The notes: generated by a model not told the origin, from the sequence alone. A DNA stretch of 64,000 bases from Branchiostoma floridae (GCF_000003815.2 NC_049981.1:4977941-5041940), one strand, 5' to 3'. Positions 10,901-22,026 are shown, counted from the first letter of the stretch. Translations and numbers: made by a program.

Positions 10901-13900
10901 TGTTGAACTCAGTAACGTTAAAGTTTGTTTTTAGTTGCCTTTGACGGTTTGACCTGAAATAGTGTTACGCTAAACTCCTGAAGAGAAGTTAAGTGACTGC
11001 TGCGATTATCATAGATATGCCCCTAAGAACTGATACAATATAAAGCCTTCTGAATAGTCTAAAATGCGAGAGCCTTAGGCGGGCTTCGCTCCCCCTGGCG
11101 GGAACACTGCTATATACGGGATCATGAGGCCCCGCTTATGAATATTAATTAGCCTTTGGCCTCCTCTTCGCTGATTGGCTAGGTCTTTGATTCAATTAAC
11201 TCTCCGGCTGACGCGCACAGGTGTGGCTCTGTGCGGGGTCACGGAAGGTCACGTCAGGAGGCCAAAAGAAAACAAATTTCCCCTCAGAAAAGTGCCAAAA
11301 TTAATCATTTTAAAGTTGTTTATGTCAAAAATTTTACTTGAATCTTGTTACCAAGTATCTAATGCCTATCTATACCAAATTTCAGGTCATTTAATTGTAA
11401 TACCAGGGTACAGGAGCCAAAAGTGTCCTTTTTTGGTCAAAAATTGGCCAAAAATCGCAAAAATAAGCATTTTGTTGCACTGTACACCAAAAGTGTTATT
11501 GAATTTATATGAAGGGATTATCAAGGCACATCTGTGTCAAATTTCAGCTCATTCGGTTGCAATACCAAGGTACAGGAGCCAAAAGTGTCCTTTTTTGGTC
11601 AAAAATTGGTCAAAAAATCGCTAAAATAAGCATTTTGTTGTACTGTACACCAAAAGTGTTATTGAATTTATATGGGGGCATTATCAAGGCACATCTCTGT
11701 CAAATTTCAGCTCATTTGGTTGTAATACCAGGGTACAGGGGCCAAAAGTGTCCCTTTTTGGTCAAAAATTGGTCAAAAAATCGCAAAAATAAGCATTTTG
11801 TTGTAGTGTACACCAAAAGTGTTATCGAATTTATATGGGGGCATTATCAAGGCACATCTCTGTCAAATTTCAGCTCATTTGGTTGTAATACCAGGGTACA
11901 GGGGCCAAAATATACAGTTTTGGTCTAAAATTGACCAAAAAATCTCAATAAAATCATTTTAGAGGCAGATATGAAAAAACTGAGAAAAAACATCAAGGTA
12001 TTGGCCCATTCTACCCCTGTGCTAAATTTCAGGTCATTCGGTCCAGGAACGGCGGAGATGAATCACTTTGAAGATTTGACAGGAGAAAGAAAGAAAGAAA
12101 GAAAGAAGAAACATTACGAATACAATATATTTCACCATACTATGTATGGCTGAAATATAAATAGTGAGTATGACCAGATTATCGGCTAATAACATTATTT
12201 ACTTACCACCTTTGCGCCCACCCGATCGAGTTTTGTTATCACTTTTAGCGTACGGTTTTCGACAAAAAACATCTAACTTCATTTTGTGGTCACTTGTTCA
12301 GCGATGTCACCTGATCTACATGGGAGAGTTCTGTTACCGGTGCTCGGCGTCAGTTCGCTACGGGAACCCGGACATCCTCCGCCGAGGGTACTGCGGCAGG
12401 TGCCCCTGCGCCGTCCGGACCCGCCTGCCGCTGCTTCATGGAAGGTATCATTAAGATTTATACGATATTTCCGTACAAAAAGTAAAGTTCGTACCAACAA
12501 GTTTGATACTCTGATCCATCCCAATGACCAGAAGCCTATGTCATGTGACCCGGATAGAAGTGTGACGTGGGCAACGGGTCAAAGGTACCAGGCAGTTGGT
12601 ATCGGCTCCTGTCTCTGTTGTGGAATGATTCATATCCTGATGAATATGGCTTCTTTCACTCCTCTTAGCATGGCAAAAAAATTGTAGAGTTGCTTCAAAC
12701 ACTTGTCACAGTGAGCTATGCAAAGGTTAGTTGTGACAGTACAGGCCGTTCTGATACTGTCGCACGTACAACTTGCGTGTTTCTCCGAAAGGCGGTTGTT
12801 CTGGCTATGCATGTACACATACAGGTTTATGCCAATACAGGCTCTACATAGCAAATCCTTGCCATTTAGGAGTGTATGTTTATTGTGGTTACAGTTTGCA
12901 AACTGGTCAACAGAAAAAGATGGTGCAGATATGGACATGTATTCCTCTCATTTTACACAGATTCGGACGTGATGTCAGCCAAACCACACAAGAAGACGAC
13001 AGGTAAAGTAAAGTCTATCAAGGTCGATTTCAATGTGATGAAGCTAGGATCGAAGCTATTATAGGGCCTTCACACTGAAACCGAATTAGCAGGAATCAAG
13101 CAGAACCAGCCGGAATGAAGTATTTGCAAAATTCGTGCCACATTCGGGTGGGAATTCCAAATGGACCCTATATCCCCATTACACGAGAGGGAATGAGCAA
13201 AAATGCCGTCAGAATGAAAATTCTTTTCTATTCCTAGTATTTTCTATTGGTAGTGTATTCTAGAAATTCTTACTACGTTCCAGATATTCTTTTGACCATA
13301 TTCTGGCCGGATTCGAGGTGGCTTGCCGTTTCGGTTCTCCATCGAATGAGCAAATGTGAGATGAGAATGTTTCGAATAATGTTGCAATGCCGTAGAATGC
13401 CATCATACTGCAGTTAGAATAGTTAAAATAGACTTAGAATACACTTCGAATGCCGTTCGATATTTGTCCACTTCAAATGCACCTCGAAAGTTTTTAGCAT
13501 GTCAAACATTTTCGGGCCAGCCAAAAGAACGGGCACAAATATCTGGAATGCATTGATAATTTCTAGAATACACTACGAATTCCCAGGAATAGACAAGAAT
13601 TTTCATTCTGACGGCATTCCGGCTCATTCTTGCTCTCGTGTGAAGGGGCCTTAAGATATAACACGTACTGCGAGCTTGAGCTGGTAGTAGTTGTACTTTC
13701 GTCGGATGTTTTTCCAACTACACACAATAGACCACTGTGACCTCTGCAACCGTATTCAACACCGAGTAGCTATCAGAGAACTATATGATAGTTGGACAAA
13801 ATGACCAAAAAGGTCCACAATAGAGACTGACCTAGTTATCCAACCAATGACGTTAGCATTTGAAGCCTTTCACCGCCAAAAAGTTGCCACAAAATGAACT

Positions 13901-15128
13901 GGTGTAGTTTTGGTCAACAGTAGCTTTTCATCAGTTTGATTATTCAGTTTCTTCTCAGGCCGCAAATGGTGGCACCGAGGTGAGAAATAACCGACAGCCA
14001 ATAACGTACTTGAGGATCGAACTGGTAAGTCCACAAACGTAAAATCAATCATGAGTCTGTAATAAGGGTGGGTACCGGTACGATGAACCGGTACAAAACC
14101 GGTTTTTCTCTTTGGACCGATCCCGAAAAACCGGACCTGGAAAAAATCGGTAGACCGGATGTTGGACCTATTGGAAAACAGTTTATATGATCAGGCATTC
14201 ACACGTTTTGGGGCTTACCGGTCGAGGAAAATAACAAGAGCGAAATAGAGCAGAGTCTATAGTCATGTAAAACTACCAAGTTTTACAGTCAATAGCCTTG
14301 TAGGATTTTAAAACGCCAGTGGGAGTCGAATACTTCACAAAACAGATTCTTTGTAGTTAAATGGACCATTGTTTTGAGTATCGGCCATGCACAAGTTCTC
14401 ACATACTGAATCAGGCACAGGTTCAGGTCCGGACCTGGACCTGATCCTCTGGACCTGAACTTGACCTGGACCCGAATTTTCTGTACCGGTACCGACCCCT
14501 ATCTGTAACTATATCGCCTATCATTACAGACTTGAACTGTGGCACAGACTACGGAGTGTAGCAGACTTGTCTCAGCGGTTAGACGGCTATCTCCAACACA
14601 ACACGCCGACAGAACACACGCTGGTCGACGCGGCGAACCGCCTCCAGTCCTCTCTGCAGTCTCTCACCAACACAACGTCTGAAGGAACATTCAGACTGAG
14701 ACACCACCTGCGGAAATCGCTGCTTCCAGTCAAGAGAAAAACCCAGGTGAGCCGCCATTTTGGTTATTTCTGACGTCATGGTGTATATTTCCCATGATGC
14801 ACAGCTTTGATTATGACCGCTGTAGTATCACCATAAAACACATGTAGATCGAATTGAGACGCTTAAATGAATGAATAAAAGAATGAAGGAATGGATGAAT
14901 GGTATCTGTTTTCAGGCTTTTGTCCACATCAACTAAATGTAGTAAGTATGCATAAACGACTGGAAGTAAAGTATGATTACCTATGGACAAAGCAGTTCTG
15001 AAAAAAAGTTATGCTAAGCCTTCAGCATGTTTCCTGGGCTAGCTTAGATGTAACATTATGCAATATGTGAATTTGATTTTATTTCTTTTCCACAGGCTCT
15101 GCTGAAAGTGATGAGCCACCCAGCGTAA
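7994..15128 (+). CDS. Laminin-type EGF-like module protein, 3' part
   Basis: Six exons with matching phases: 7994-8049, 8537-8647, 12302-12444, 12961-13002, 14530-14746, 15096-15128 (TAA at 15126). Exons 1-2 give a laminin-EGF (LE) module: CYGHSSERDPFNGRCL then NCQHGTEGRDCELC and KSGYVGDATQ. Exon 3 gives the second half of another LE module (GEFCYRCSASVRYGNP, GYCGRCPC). Exons 4-6 give a charged helical tail ending KVMSHPA. LE modules occur in secreted or cell-surface proteins (laminins, perlecan, attractin/MEGF8). Signal peptide and earlier exons are upstream and were not found. Oddities: the usual Cys in SSE(C)DP is Arg, and the first half of the second LE module is missing between 8647 and 12302. 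Donor choice at 8640 or 8647 is uncertain; 8647 (TTTCAG/GTGTGG) keeps frame. The exon structure is inferred; the LE call is from visible cysteine spacing. Confidence 0.62.
8650..10050. other. Intron of the LE-module gene
   Basis: No exon encoding the missing first half of the second LE module could be recognised here. An open stretch 9844-10030 after a CAG has no recognisable motif. Confidence 0.4.
10058..11400. repeat. Two tandem copies of a ~730-750 bp unit
   Basis: Landmarks recur in order in both copies: ACCGTCAACA at 10061 and 10814, GTGACTGCTRCGATTATC at about 10263 and 10993, and CTATCTATACCAAAT near 10755 and 11368. Identity is moderate with indels and a G/C run near 10350, so the duplication is old. 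The second copy runs into the 163-bp array that follows. Confidence 0.7.
11380..11960. repeat. Tandem array, ~163-bp unit
   Basis: TACCARGGTACAGG occurs at 11401, 11563, 11726 and 11889, a period of 162-163 bp. Units carry CCAAAAGTGTCC, GGTCAAAAATTGG and AATAAGCATTTTGTTG. The 149- and 139-codon open frames here are products of the repeat period, not genes. Confidence 0.88.
11961..12165 (+). repeat. Repeat tail: (AAAG)n plus terminal palindrome
   Basis: The array ends in GAAGATTTGACAGGAG, an AAAGAAAG run, then an inverted pair (ATATTTCACCATAC / GTATGGCTGAAATAT). The same layout recurs at 44990-45130, so this looks like the 3' end of a repeat family. Confidence 0.6.
13063..13653. mobile_element. 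MITE with AAGGGCCTTCACAC-type ends
   Basis: The left end (AGGGCCTTCACAC) and right end (GTGTGAAGGGGCCTT) are inverted, and subterminal blocks (GAATGAAAATTCTTTTC, about 13215; TAGACAAGAATTTTCATTC, about 13590) are inverted too. GAATG motifs recur throughout. It lies in the fourth intron of the LE-module gene. Confidence 0.75.
14066..14500. mobile_element. MITE with GGGTGGGTACCGGTAC ends, copy 1
   Basis: The ends are inverted GGGTGGGTACCGGTAC / GTACCGGTACCGACCCC. The interior is rich in ACCGG and GGACCTG. Related copies at 27719-27997 (truncated) and 50683-51118 (left end lost). Probably hAT-like, judged only from the ends. Confidence 0.72.
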
Positions 15129-16020
15129 AGGACGGAGGCATGAAGTGCGAATGCTGCGACGTCAACTTTGGAAGGCACCTGATTGCAATGTTCAAAAGTT
15201 ATCTATATCATCTTATACGTCGTCACTATTTCCATGGTGCTAATACGTAGTTTCTCTACGTGTCAATTTTTATGCAATGTCTTTTAACTTTGAAAAATCG
15301 TTACGTTAGTTACAGGACAATATTAATCAAGAGTTGTGAGATGAAAGCTCCTTGGTGGAACAAAGATTCTGAATCTCAATTTATCGTCTCTTAAATAGAC
15401 ACCACACGTGTATTCTCATCGTTTTATTCTGACCTGAAGGCAACTAGATGATTAACTTGTTTAGACGACGTTTTTTTCTGTTATGTTGTATCTCTTTGTC
15501 AATGCTATGTTTATACAATAGACCCAGACCAGATCAACCTACTCCCTGCTATCTAAAGCTGTTAGAGTAGATATTATATAAGTAAACGACTACTTCAGTT
15601 TGCTAAAGATCAACGTACAGTCGTGTATATATTTTTCTCTGCTTATCATTTCTTATGCGTCAATCTTCATTGTTGATGAAAGCTCCTTTCTTCATCTGTG
15701 CCAATATGACAAAACTTCTACATATATTAAGTATACATACTATATTCAGATCACTATAGGAGCAATCTAGATATGAATGGATATAAAAAGATCTTCGTAG
15801 GTCTCATAACAACATGAACTATTTACATCTTTTAAAATTTCTTGTAGATTTTCTTGGCTTCTTGTGGTATTTTAGACCTGGGTCCTACCATCGAGGACAG
15901 CGAGAACTACATTTTTTTTTACATTTTTTAAATATTTCTTGTGAATTTTCTTAGCTTCTTGTGGTACTTTGGACCAGGGCGAAAGACAATTATCACAAAT
16001 CCTGTCTTAGCCCAACTTCA
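15129..16020. other. 3' flank of LE gene and spacer
   Basis: AT-rich; presumably holds the 3' UTRs of the converging LE gene (plus) and SLC22 copy A (minus). No canonical AATAAA was found close to the LE stop. Confidence 0.4.
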
Positions 16021-17243
16021 TTGCTCAGATCATTCCTCGTCTACGATGCCGTTCTCAAAGTTCTCGCTGTCCTCGATGGTAGCCGGAAGTGTCTTCCCCT
16101 TGGTTTCCGGTAGGAGGAGCGCCAGCAGTCCGGCGGCGACCGAAGCACCCCCGAAGATGACGTAAGGCATCGGCGCCCAATAGCTGCCGAGCAGATTCAC
16201 GAACGGAGCGACCATGCCGCCGACACGAGCGCTCATGGAGGACATGCAGATCCCGATTTGCCTGTGTTCATAATGACGCAACAAATACAACTGGTTATCG
16301 GTTTTTATTTAAAAGCGACGATGATGATGATGATGATTTAACTTAAGACAGTTAAGGCTGATGTGGCACTGCACTTAAGTTGATAACAACCCTCATTTGC
16401 ATAAATTGTCAGAAAATGCGATAAAAGCCTTCTTTCTTAACATAGATTATGTACGTCTAGTGTCTGGTAGAGGAGATGATCAACTGATATAATTTATGCA
16501 AATAAGAACCTTATTTGCATTATTAATCACAAACAATTAAAACAGTAGTTGTAAAGAAAGGTAGGATTATTTGGCGAAGGTATGGGGTCGTGGAACTCTA
16601 GTTCACTATGGAACAACAAAACTGCAAAGGATGCCATCTACAACAGGGTGCGATAACCTTTTTCTCAATCGGGACGGGGGGCGATATTCATATCTAACAA
16701 CCTTTGACTCATTGCTAACGTCACATATTCATCCAGTCACGTGTCCAGAGCAATCGGACAAAGATAACTAAGGAGAACTGAGCGATTCAGTTGAAACTTT
16801 GAAAGTTTTTGTGAGGCCATTTTTATTTATTTATCAAAGAACCGCTTAATTTTTACATGACATTTGATAGCATACCTGACAACGGTAGGGAAGATCTCCG
16901 CCGAGAAGACGTAGATAATGGCGAAAGTGGCGGTGATGCAGAACTTGCCGGCCATTGCCAGGGTGGTGGTCATCCAGCCGAGATCTGTGAAATACAATGC
17001 ATTCATGAGATAAGGATTGACATGGTCCATTGAAAGCATACTTTAGAAGGGAATCGACAGAGGGTGCTTCTTTGTGGGAACAGCAGAAAGGTTTTTATCC
17101 AATTGAAGGTAGGTATTATCTCGATCTCATTTAGAAATGTTTGGGGAAGAGTATTAACTTTCAGGTTTCTCGGTCCCTCCAGACGGCTTCTCATCACAGT
17201 TTGCAAAAGTGCAAAAGATTGGGGGCCAGGAATGTTTGCCAGA

Positions 17244-17677
17244 GGATAGGCTATGTGAGACCTTGTATCGTTGCCATACAGGGTATTCAGATACGACGTT
17301 CTTTCGTTAGTACAGGTGCACTCTCATTGCACTTGCGTCAAGCTTGCGTCACTGTTGAGTTCGAAAGATACTCAACGAATTTCAGAGGTGAAAAACGAAC
17401 TTTCACTGCGGGGTTCGATCACTGCGTCACTGTTTTGTTATTTTCTCCGATTTTTTTATGATTCAGATATTACGTAATATGCAAATGTATGACTTAGAAG
17501 AATACATGAAAAGTAAGAAAATTCGTTTATCATCTCTGAAATTCGTTGAGTATCTTTCGAAGTCAACAGTGACGCAAGCTTGACTCAAGTGCAGTGAGAG
17601 TGTACCTGTACTGACGAAAGAACGTCGTACCTGAATACCCTGTACGGCAAGGATACAAGGTCTCACATAGCCTATCC
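17244..17677. mobile_element. Fold-back MITE, ~150-bp arms
   Basis: The left arm (GGATAGGCTATGTGAGACC…) and right arm (…GGTCTCACATAGCCTATCC) are inverted for about 150 bp with roughly 90% identity around a 120-bp centre. Only a left-arm stub is present at the equivalent place in SLC22 copy B (about 50617-50660). A related family occupies 38100-38860. Confidence 0.85.
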
Positions 17678-18469
17678 CTGCCCCCCCCCCCCCAATCTTG
17701 AGAACACTTTTGCTAGTGCACATTACGCCCTGTGGCCACCCGATGTAAGCAATTGGCTATGGCGGAAGAAGGTTACGGCGAAAATTATAGTATACGGCGA
17801 GATTTTTAAACCAGTACGGCAGAAATCACCGGGTTGGGCGACGTACTTACGTTTAGGAATAAAGAAGGCCACGATACAGGCGACGCCTCCGAACAGAAGC
17901 ATCAAGCATAAGGGCCAGCGTCTTCCGAACCTGCAACGGACACAAGCAATTAGATGGAAACAAGGATAAAGTTGCGACCGTTCAACGATTCTTTCTTCTA
18001 CATCCCCTTTTTTCTCGAGCCCCTTTAAGATATGGGGATGTGTTCGATGTAGGAGTGTTCTGGTTGTATCTTTTATCCATTTGTAGAAATTGAATTGTAC
18101 TTGAAAACATTGTTACAACATACCTATTCAGGATGAAGATGGATAATAAATATGCTGGAATCTCGACGAAACCGGAAATGGCGAAGTTGAGGTACATGTT
18201 CCCGCTCAGGGCGGCCGTGTTGAGGGATATCCCATAATATACCAGGGTGTTGACAATTCTGCATTGAAGGTGAAAGGTCACAATTAGAGGCATGCGCGGT
18301 GGGTGGATTTTCATTTAAGGTAGCAGAACACAGTATTAATGCGCGGCCCCGGGCGTCCATGACGCGGGGATATATAATAGTACAGATAAAACTGTTGAAG
18401 GAGAGGTAAAAAGCCTTATTTGAGAGGCAGCCAGTTATAACCTGAGCGGAAGGTGTCGACTCTGAGACT

Positions 18470-18800
18470 GTATGATTTGGATTGTGAAAGTTTTCTATTT
18501 CGTGTATAAACGCGCCCATTACGGAACTGCCCTTCCAGTGTGAGTCGGCTGCAGTTATTTGACCTCCGCAAAGCGGCGTTTCAAAGTGGGCGTGAGAAGG
18601 CGATGCGCCGACAGGATTTTATTGTTTTTCAATATTTTGTGGCTTGTACCCTGAACTCGAACATCCGTTTTTGGTATTCCTAAAGTGCACCCTACTATAT
18701 GTTTTTCCGCGTCGAAGCCAGTCACCTTGAGGCCCTTATTATAGAAACCCCCATAGACCGAAAACTGTGTTCTACTTCCTTAAGCACAGTTAAGATAGGA
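18470..18800 (+). repeat. Diverged fragment of the 25.7-27.4 kb element
   Basis: Matches the interior repeat of the 25716-27440 element in order: GTGTATAAACGCGC, GTGAGTCGGCTGCAGTT, GTCGAAGCCAGTCACCTTG and CCGAAAACTGTGTTCT. It sits in the interval where copy A has lost three exons. Confidence 0.65.
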
Positions 18801-18832
18801 AAACGTAACTTTACCAGAATACCCTCCCCGGC

Positions 18833-19867
18833 TAGTGATCTCGCCCCCCTACCTCGCCCCCCTTTAGCGATTTCGCCCCCCCCAAAAAAACGGGTTTACA
18901 TGACATTTTAGAAGTTGATTGGTATAAATCACAAAATGCAGTTTCAGAATGATATAAGTACACGAGTTTGATACATAACTCCATTCATAGTATCAATATT
19001 AACGTAATTACACGGTAATAAGATAGTTGAACTTGTTTCAGATAAGGAGGGTTGGGTCCCTTGTATTCCCATTATTGCATATACCTGAGTCTTGACATAA
19101 GATGTATTTCATTGTATTCACCTGTCCTCAAGCAACCTATATATCTCCAATATGAAGTCCCTACCATGAAGTGACCACAAAAGAACTATGCAATGTCTTT
19201 ATTAATTATGCAAATATTAGGTATTAATTAGAATAACGCACATTTTGGTATATGCACCTGGCCAAGGGATATCTTCACCTCCAACATGACTGTTTTTCTA
19301 GTATTTAGGAACTGATGCATTTACCCGTGTTTCTTAAGACTGGTACTTTTCCAGTGTTTGTGTAGCATTTAGCAACAGCTATATCAACTTGCACGTGGAT
19401 AGTGTTTATAATGAGAAACTATTTTTCACGTGTGTTTTTGTTAGTGCTTTGGAAATGTTTCCAGCACAAGAAAGAAAACACTGTGACAAATTGAAAACAT
19501 ATAGCTGACGTATACCGTACCATAGACGGTGTTGATTTACACGTTCGCAGTAGCACTGTTTTTATGCCACCTCAGCTGCAAAAATTGTCTTTTTCATTTC
19601 AATGTCATGTTTGCACCGAACAATATAGTATCGACTTTCGAGGTATGACATCTTACGATACGGTAATAAGGTACCATATAGGTACCAGGTAACACACCAT
19701 ATACGTTACTTCCCAGGTGCAGTATAGTACCAGGTAGCGCACCTGTAATATGTAGTAACCAGCTGCTCTTGGGGGGGGGGGCGAAAACGCTAAAGGGGGG
19801 CGAAAACGCTAGTGATCTCGCCCCCCGGGGGGCGAGATCGCTGGGGGGGGGGGGTGAGATCGCTGTC
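18833..19867. repeat. Segment bounded by inverted G/C-run motifs
   Basis: TGATCTCGCCCCCC and TTAGCGATTTCGCCCCCC at 18833-18893 are mirrored by GGGGGGCGAAAACGCTA and GGGGGGCGAGATCGCT motifs at 19770-19867. The latter include a palindrome around CGCCCCCCGGGGGGCG. The enclosed kilobase is AT-rich without genes. Confidence 0.6.
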
Positions 19868-19893
19868 ACACCGGGAATCGAACCCGGGCCTTG
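19867..19893 (-). repeat. tRNA 3'-end-like remnant
   Basis: The minus strand reads GGCCCGGGTTCGATTCCCGG, a T-arm with a perfect B-box. No anticodon arm is attached, so this is not a tRNA gene. The same remnant, next to the same exon, is at 62243-62262 in copy B, so it predates the duplication. Confidence 0.6.
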
Positions 19894-20204
19894 GCAGTTT
19901 CATCACATTTCAGTAATCATGTAAAGAAAAGAAAATATTTCTTTGGTGGACAGAAAGATGCAAGTTGTAAACAATTCTTGCGTACCCATGACAAACAGAG
20001 CCAGAGTGCTGACGGTGGTGCTAGCTGCTATGATGAACCGAATGGCCACGAAGAAGGCGTAGTTAGCGGAGAAAGCACACGCTATCCCGGACACGTAGTC
20101 AACAGCAAGGGACGCTAGCAGCACCGGTCTGCGGCCCCATCTGGGATAGAAAAAAATCAGTAACGTATCGCTATTATTAGTTTGTATCTCGGAATTGCAA
20201 TATC

Positions 20205-20530
20205 TATTCATAGTTACCCCCATGAAAATTGAGGTATAGTTTTTGGTGTGTCTGCATGTGTGTCTCTGTGTGTGTCTGTCTGCTTGTGTTTCCGGATATT
20301 TGTGCATAATTTTAGAAACTCTGGATGGATCGTATTTCCATTTGGAACATTTTGTATGTGTGTAGTTGTTGGGAATCAAGTCAATTTTAGGGCCTTGGTG
20401 TGAGATCTTGGTACTGCAGCAGAAGTTAAGAAGTTGGCAGATGATGTAATGAAGAAGTGGTGTAGGTTTGGGGCCCCCTTCAGATTGCTCTGGAACTGCA
20501 GAGGCATTTTTGTCAAAATCTTCCAAGGAA
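20205..20530 (-). repeat. Interspersed repeat with CA-rich, hairpin-type end
   Basis: The minus strand contains GAAGATTTTGACAAAAATGCC, AGTACCAAGATCTCACACC, a CACACAGAGACA tract and a terminal ATACCTCAATTTTCATGGGGGTAA. Copies in other places: 35625-35993 (plus), 47290-47420 (plus), 62579-62720 (minus). It contributes to a spurious open frame running into SLC22 exon 3. Confidence 0.7.
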
Positions 20531-20867
20531 CACAGGAACGATGGATTTCCGTGATATTTAGTATGCTGGTATCTTTGGCAGGAATGTACTTGATGAAGTG
20601 CAAATTATGCAAACTTGGACTTAATTTGCATTTTTAATTAAAAAAACGGATATAGGTGCCCCGCGGATAAAGGTGAGTCAGCGTTACCTGTGAGCTGCGT
20701 GTCCGCCGGAAACCGCTCCAACCATATAACCGGCAAACCAGAGAGACTTGGCCAGGTTCACCTTCCAACTGTTGTCGCAGACAAGGTTCCACTGGAGAGA
20801 GAAATGTATCCGTGAATAGTTTCATCAGGTTGGTACGTTGCTGAATAAAGAGACTCTTATTACACAA

Positions 20868-21200
20868 CCATTGGTTTAAAATTCACACCGACGTTTCGGT
20901 GACCGTCTATCACCTTCTTCAGCGCAGTTCTGACTGGTTCACATTGTACTGCAGGACAGGTGTCGCTGCTCACAGTTCAGATGCGGTCACAAAATGTAAA
21001 GTATTTATATATGTGCAGACAGCTTTTTTGCAAATTATTTACAATGCGGTCCCATACGCAAATGAGTGTAAAACATCCATGACAGTTGTCAATTAATAAA
21101 GAGAGGATGTAAAAGATTCGTCTATTTCTTAAGAAAACTGTCCCATTGTGAGCAGCGACACCTCCCCTGCGGTACAATGTGAACCAGTCACCAAAATATC
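20868..21200. mobile_element. Penelope-like element terminal-repeat remnant
   Basis: The motif ACGTTTCGGTGACCGTCT…CACCTTCTTCAG is typical of Penelope-like element terminal repeats. An inverted pair follows: CTGGTTCACATTGTACTGCA (about 20934) against its inverse near 21170-21195. There is no coding region between. Assignment rests on motif memory. Confidence 0.5.
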
Positions 21201-21318
21201 CTCAGATACGGTATATCTTGGAATTGCGGGCATGAAAGGTTCGTATCTAAGCATTGATTTCAATGTAATGACGAAATGCAGGAATGAAACCTGCAGGAGG
21301 ACTAGCTCACCTCTGTGA

Positions 21319-21500
21319 NNNNNNNNNNNNNNNNNNNNNNNNNNNNNNNNNNNNNNNNNNNNNNNNNNNNNNNNNNNNNNNNNNNNNNNNNNNNNNNNNN
21401 NNNNNNNNNNNNNNNNNNNNNNNNNNNNNNNNNNNNNNNNNNNNNNNNNNNNNNNNNNNNNNNNNNNNNNNNNNNNNNNNNNNNNNNNNNNNNNNNNNNN
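21319..21500. other. Assembly gap (Ns)
   Basis: 182 Ns lie next to a CA/TG repeat. The eight bases left of the gap (21311-21318) read, on the minus strand, TCACAGAG followed by a GTGAGC donor. This is the end of a missing SLC22 exon expected between 20791 and 21712. Confidence 0.95.
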
Positions 21501-21504
21501 CCCC

Positions 21505-21690
21505 GTCACACACACATACATACATTACATGATATATACACACGCACGCACGCACGCATGCAAACACACACACACACACACATACATTACATGACACACA
21601 CACACACACACAAACACATACATTACATCACACACACACACACACACACACGCACACACACATGCACACCACACATACATACACATTATA
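21505..21690. repeat. CA/ACACAC microsatellite
   Basis: Long ACACAC tracts interspersed with ATACATTACATGA. It explains the adjacent gap and the cysteine/valine-rich open frames on the minus strand. Confidence 0.95.
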
Positions 21691-22026
21691 TGATGAGGGA
21701 GCCACTCTAACCGTTTGCACTGACTCCGTGTCCACTCCCCGTCCTTCAGCTCCCAGGGGATGGTAACGTTCAGCAGCTCGGCTGGGGTCGCGTTCAGCCC
21801 CGAGAAGCTGTCCTGCGGCACCCGGCAGTGGAAGTCGGGCTCCACGGCAAGGAAGACGATAACAAATAAATGGAAGGCTATGATCGCAATTGGCAGACAA
21901 GCCAGGACGAATACCCTCCGCTGCCAGGGACCGAATCCTCCCAGGTACTTCAGAGCCAGGTCGTAGTTGACTTTGACCTTGATAATAAATAATAGATAGA
22001 GATTTAAAATAATTTTTTTTTCAAAC

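Larger units (their letters stand above)
16030..21977 (-). pseudogene. SLC22 organic-ion transporter, copy A; central exons missing
   Basis: Minus-strand exons: 21712-21977 (YLGGFGPWQRRVFVL, first extracellular loop), one mostly in the gap ending 21311 (…TE), 20688-20791 (WNLVCDNSWKVNLAKS), 19986-20140 (WGRRPVLLASLAVDYVSG), 18124-18258, 17851-17930, 16876-16984 (VFSAEIFPTVVR), 16030-16261 (stop at 16030). SLC22 proteins are 12-helix plasma-membrane carriers of organic cations, anions or carnitine; motifs match. The exons corresponding to copy B exons 4-6 (helices 5-7 and the large loop with PESPRW) are absent: only 1.7 kb separates 19986 from 18258. Joining 19986-20140 (ends phase 1) to 18124-18258 (needs phase 2) shifts the frame, and the first base of the latter is A where B has G, turning a split TGG codon into TGA. 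Every exon still present is open. Start codon exon not found. Substrate unknown. Confidence 0.8.

Noticed and set aside
11175-11928. Protein of about 150 codons
   Set aside because: Arises from the 163-bp tandem repeat.
12515-12690. Extension of LE exon 3 past 12444 as coding
   Set aside because: The GAAG/GTATCA donor gives a phase-correct join to 12961, whereas the read-through frame has no LE features.
19867-19893. Functional tRNA gene
   Set aside because: Only the T-arm/B-box is present; no acceptor partner, D-arm or anticodon arm. Same at 62243.
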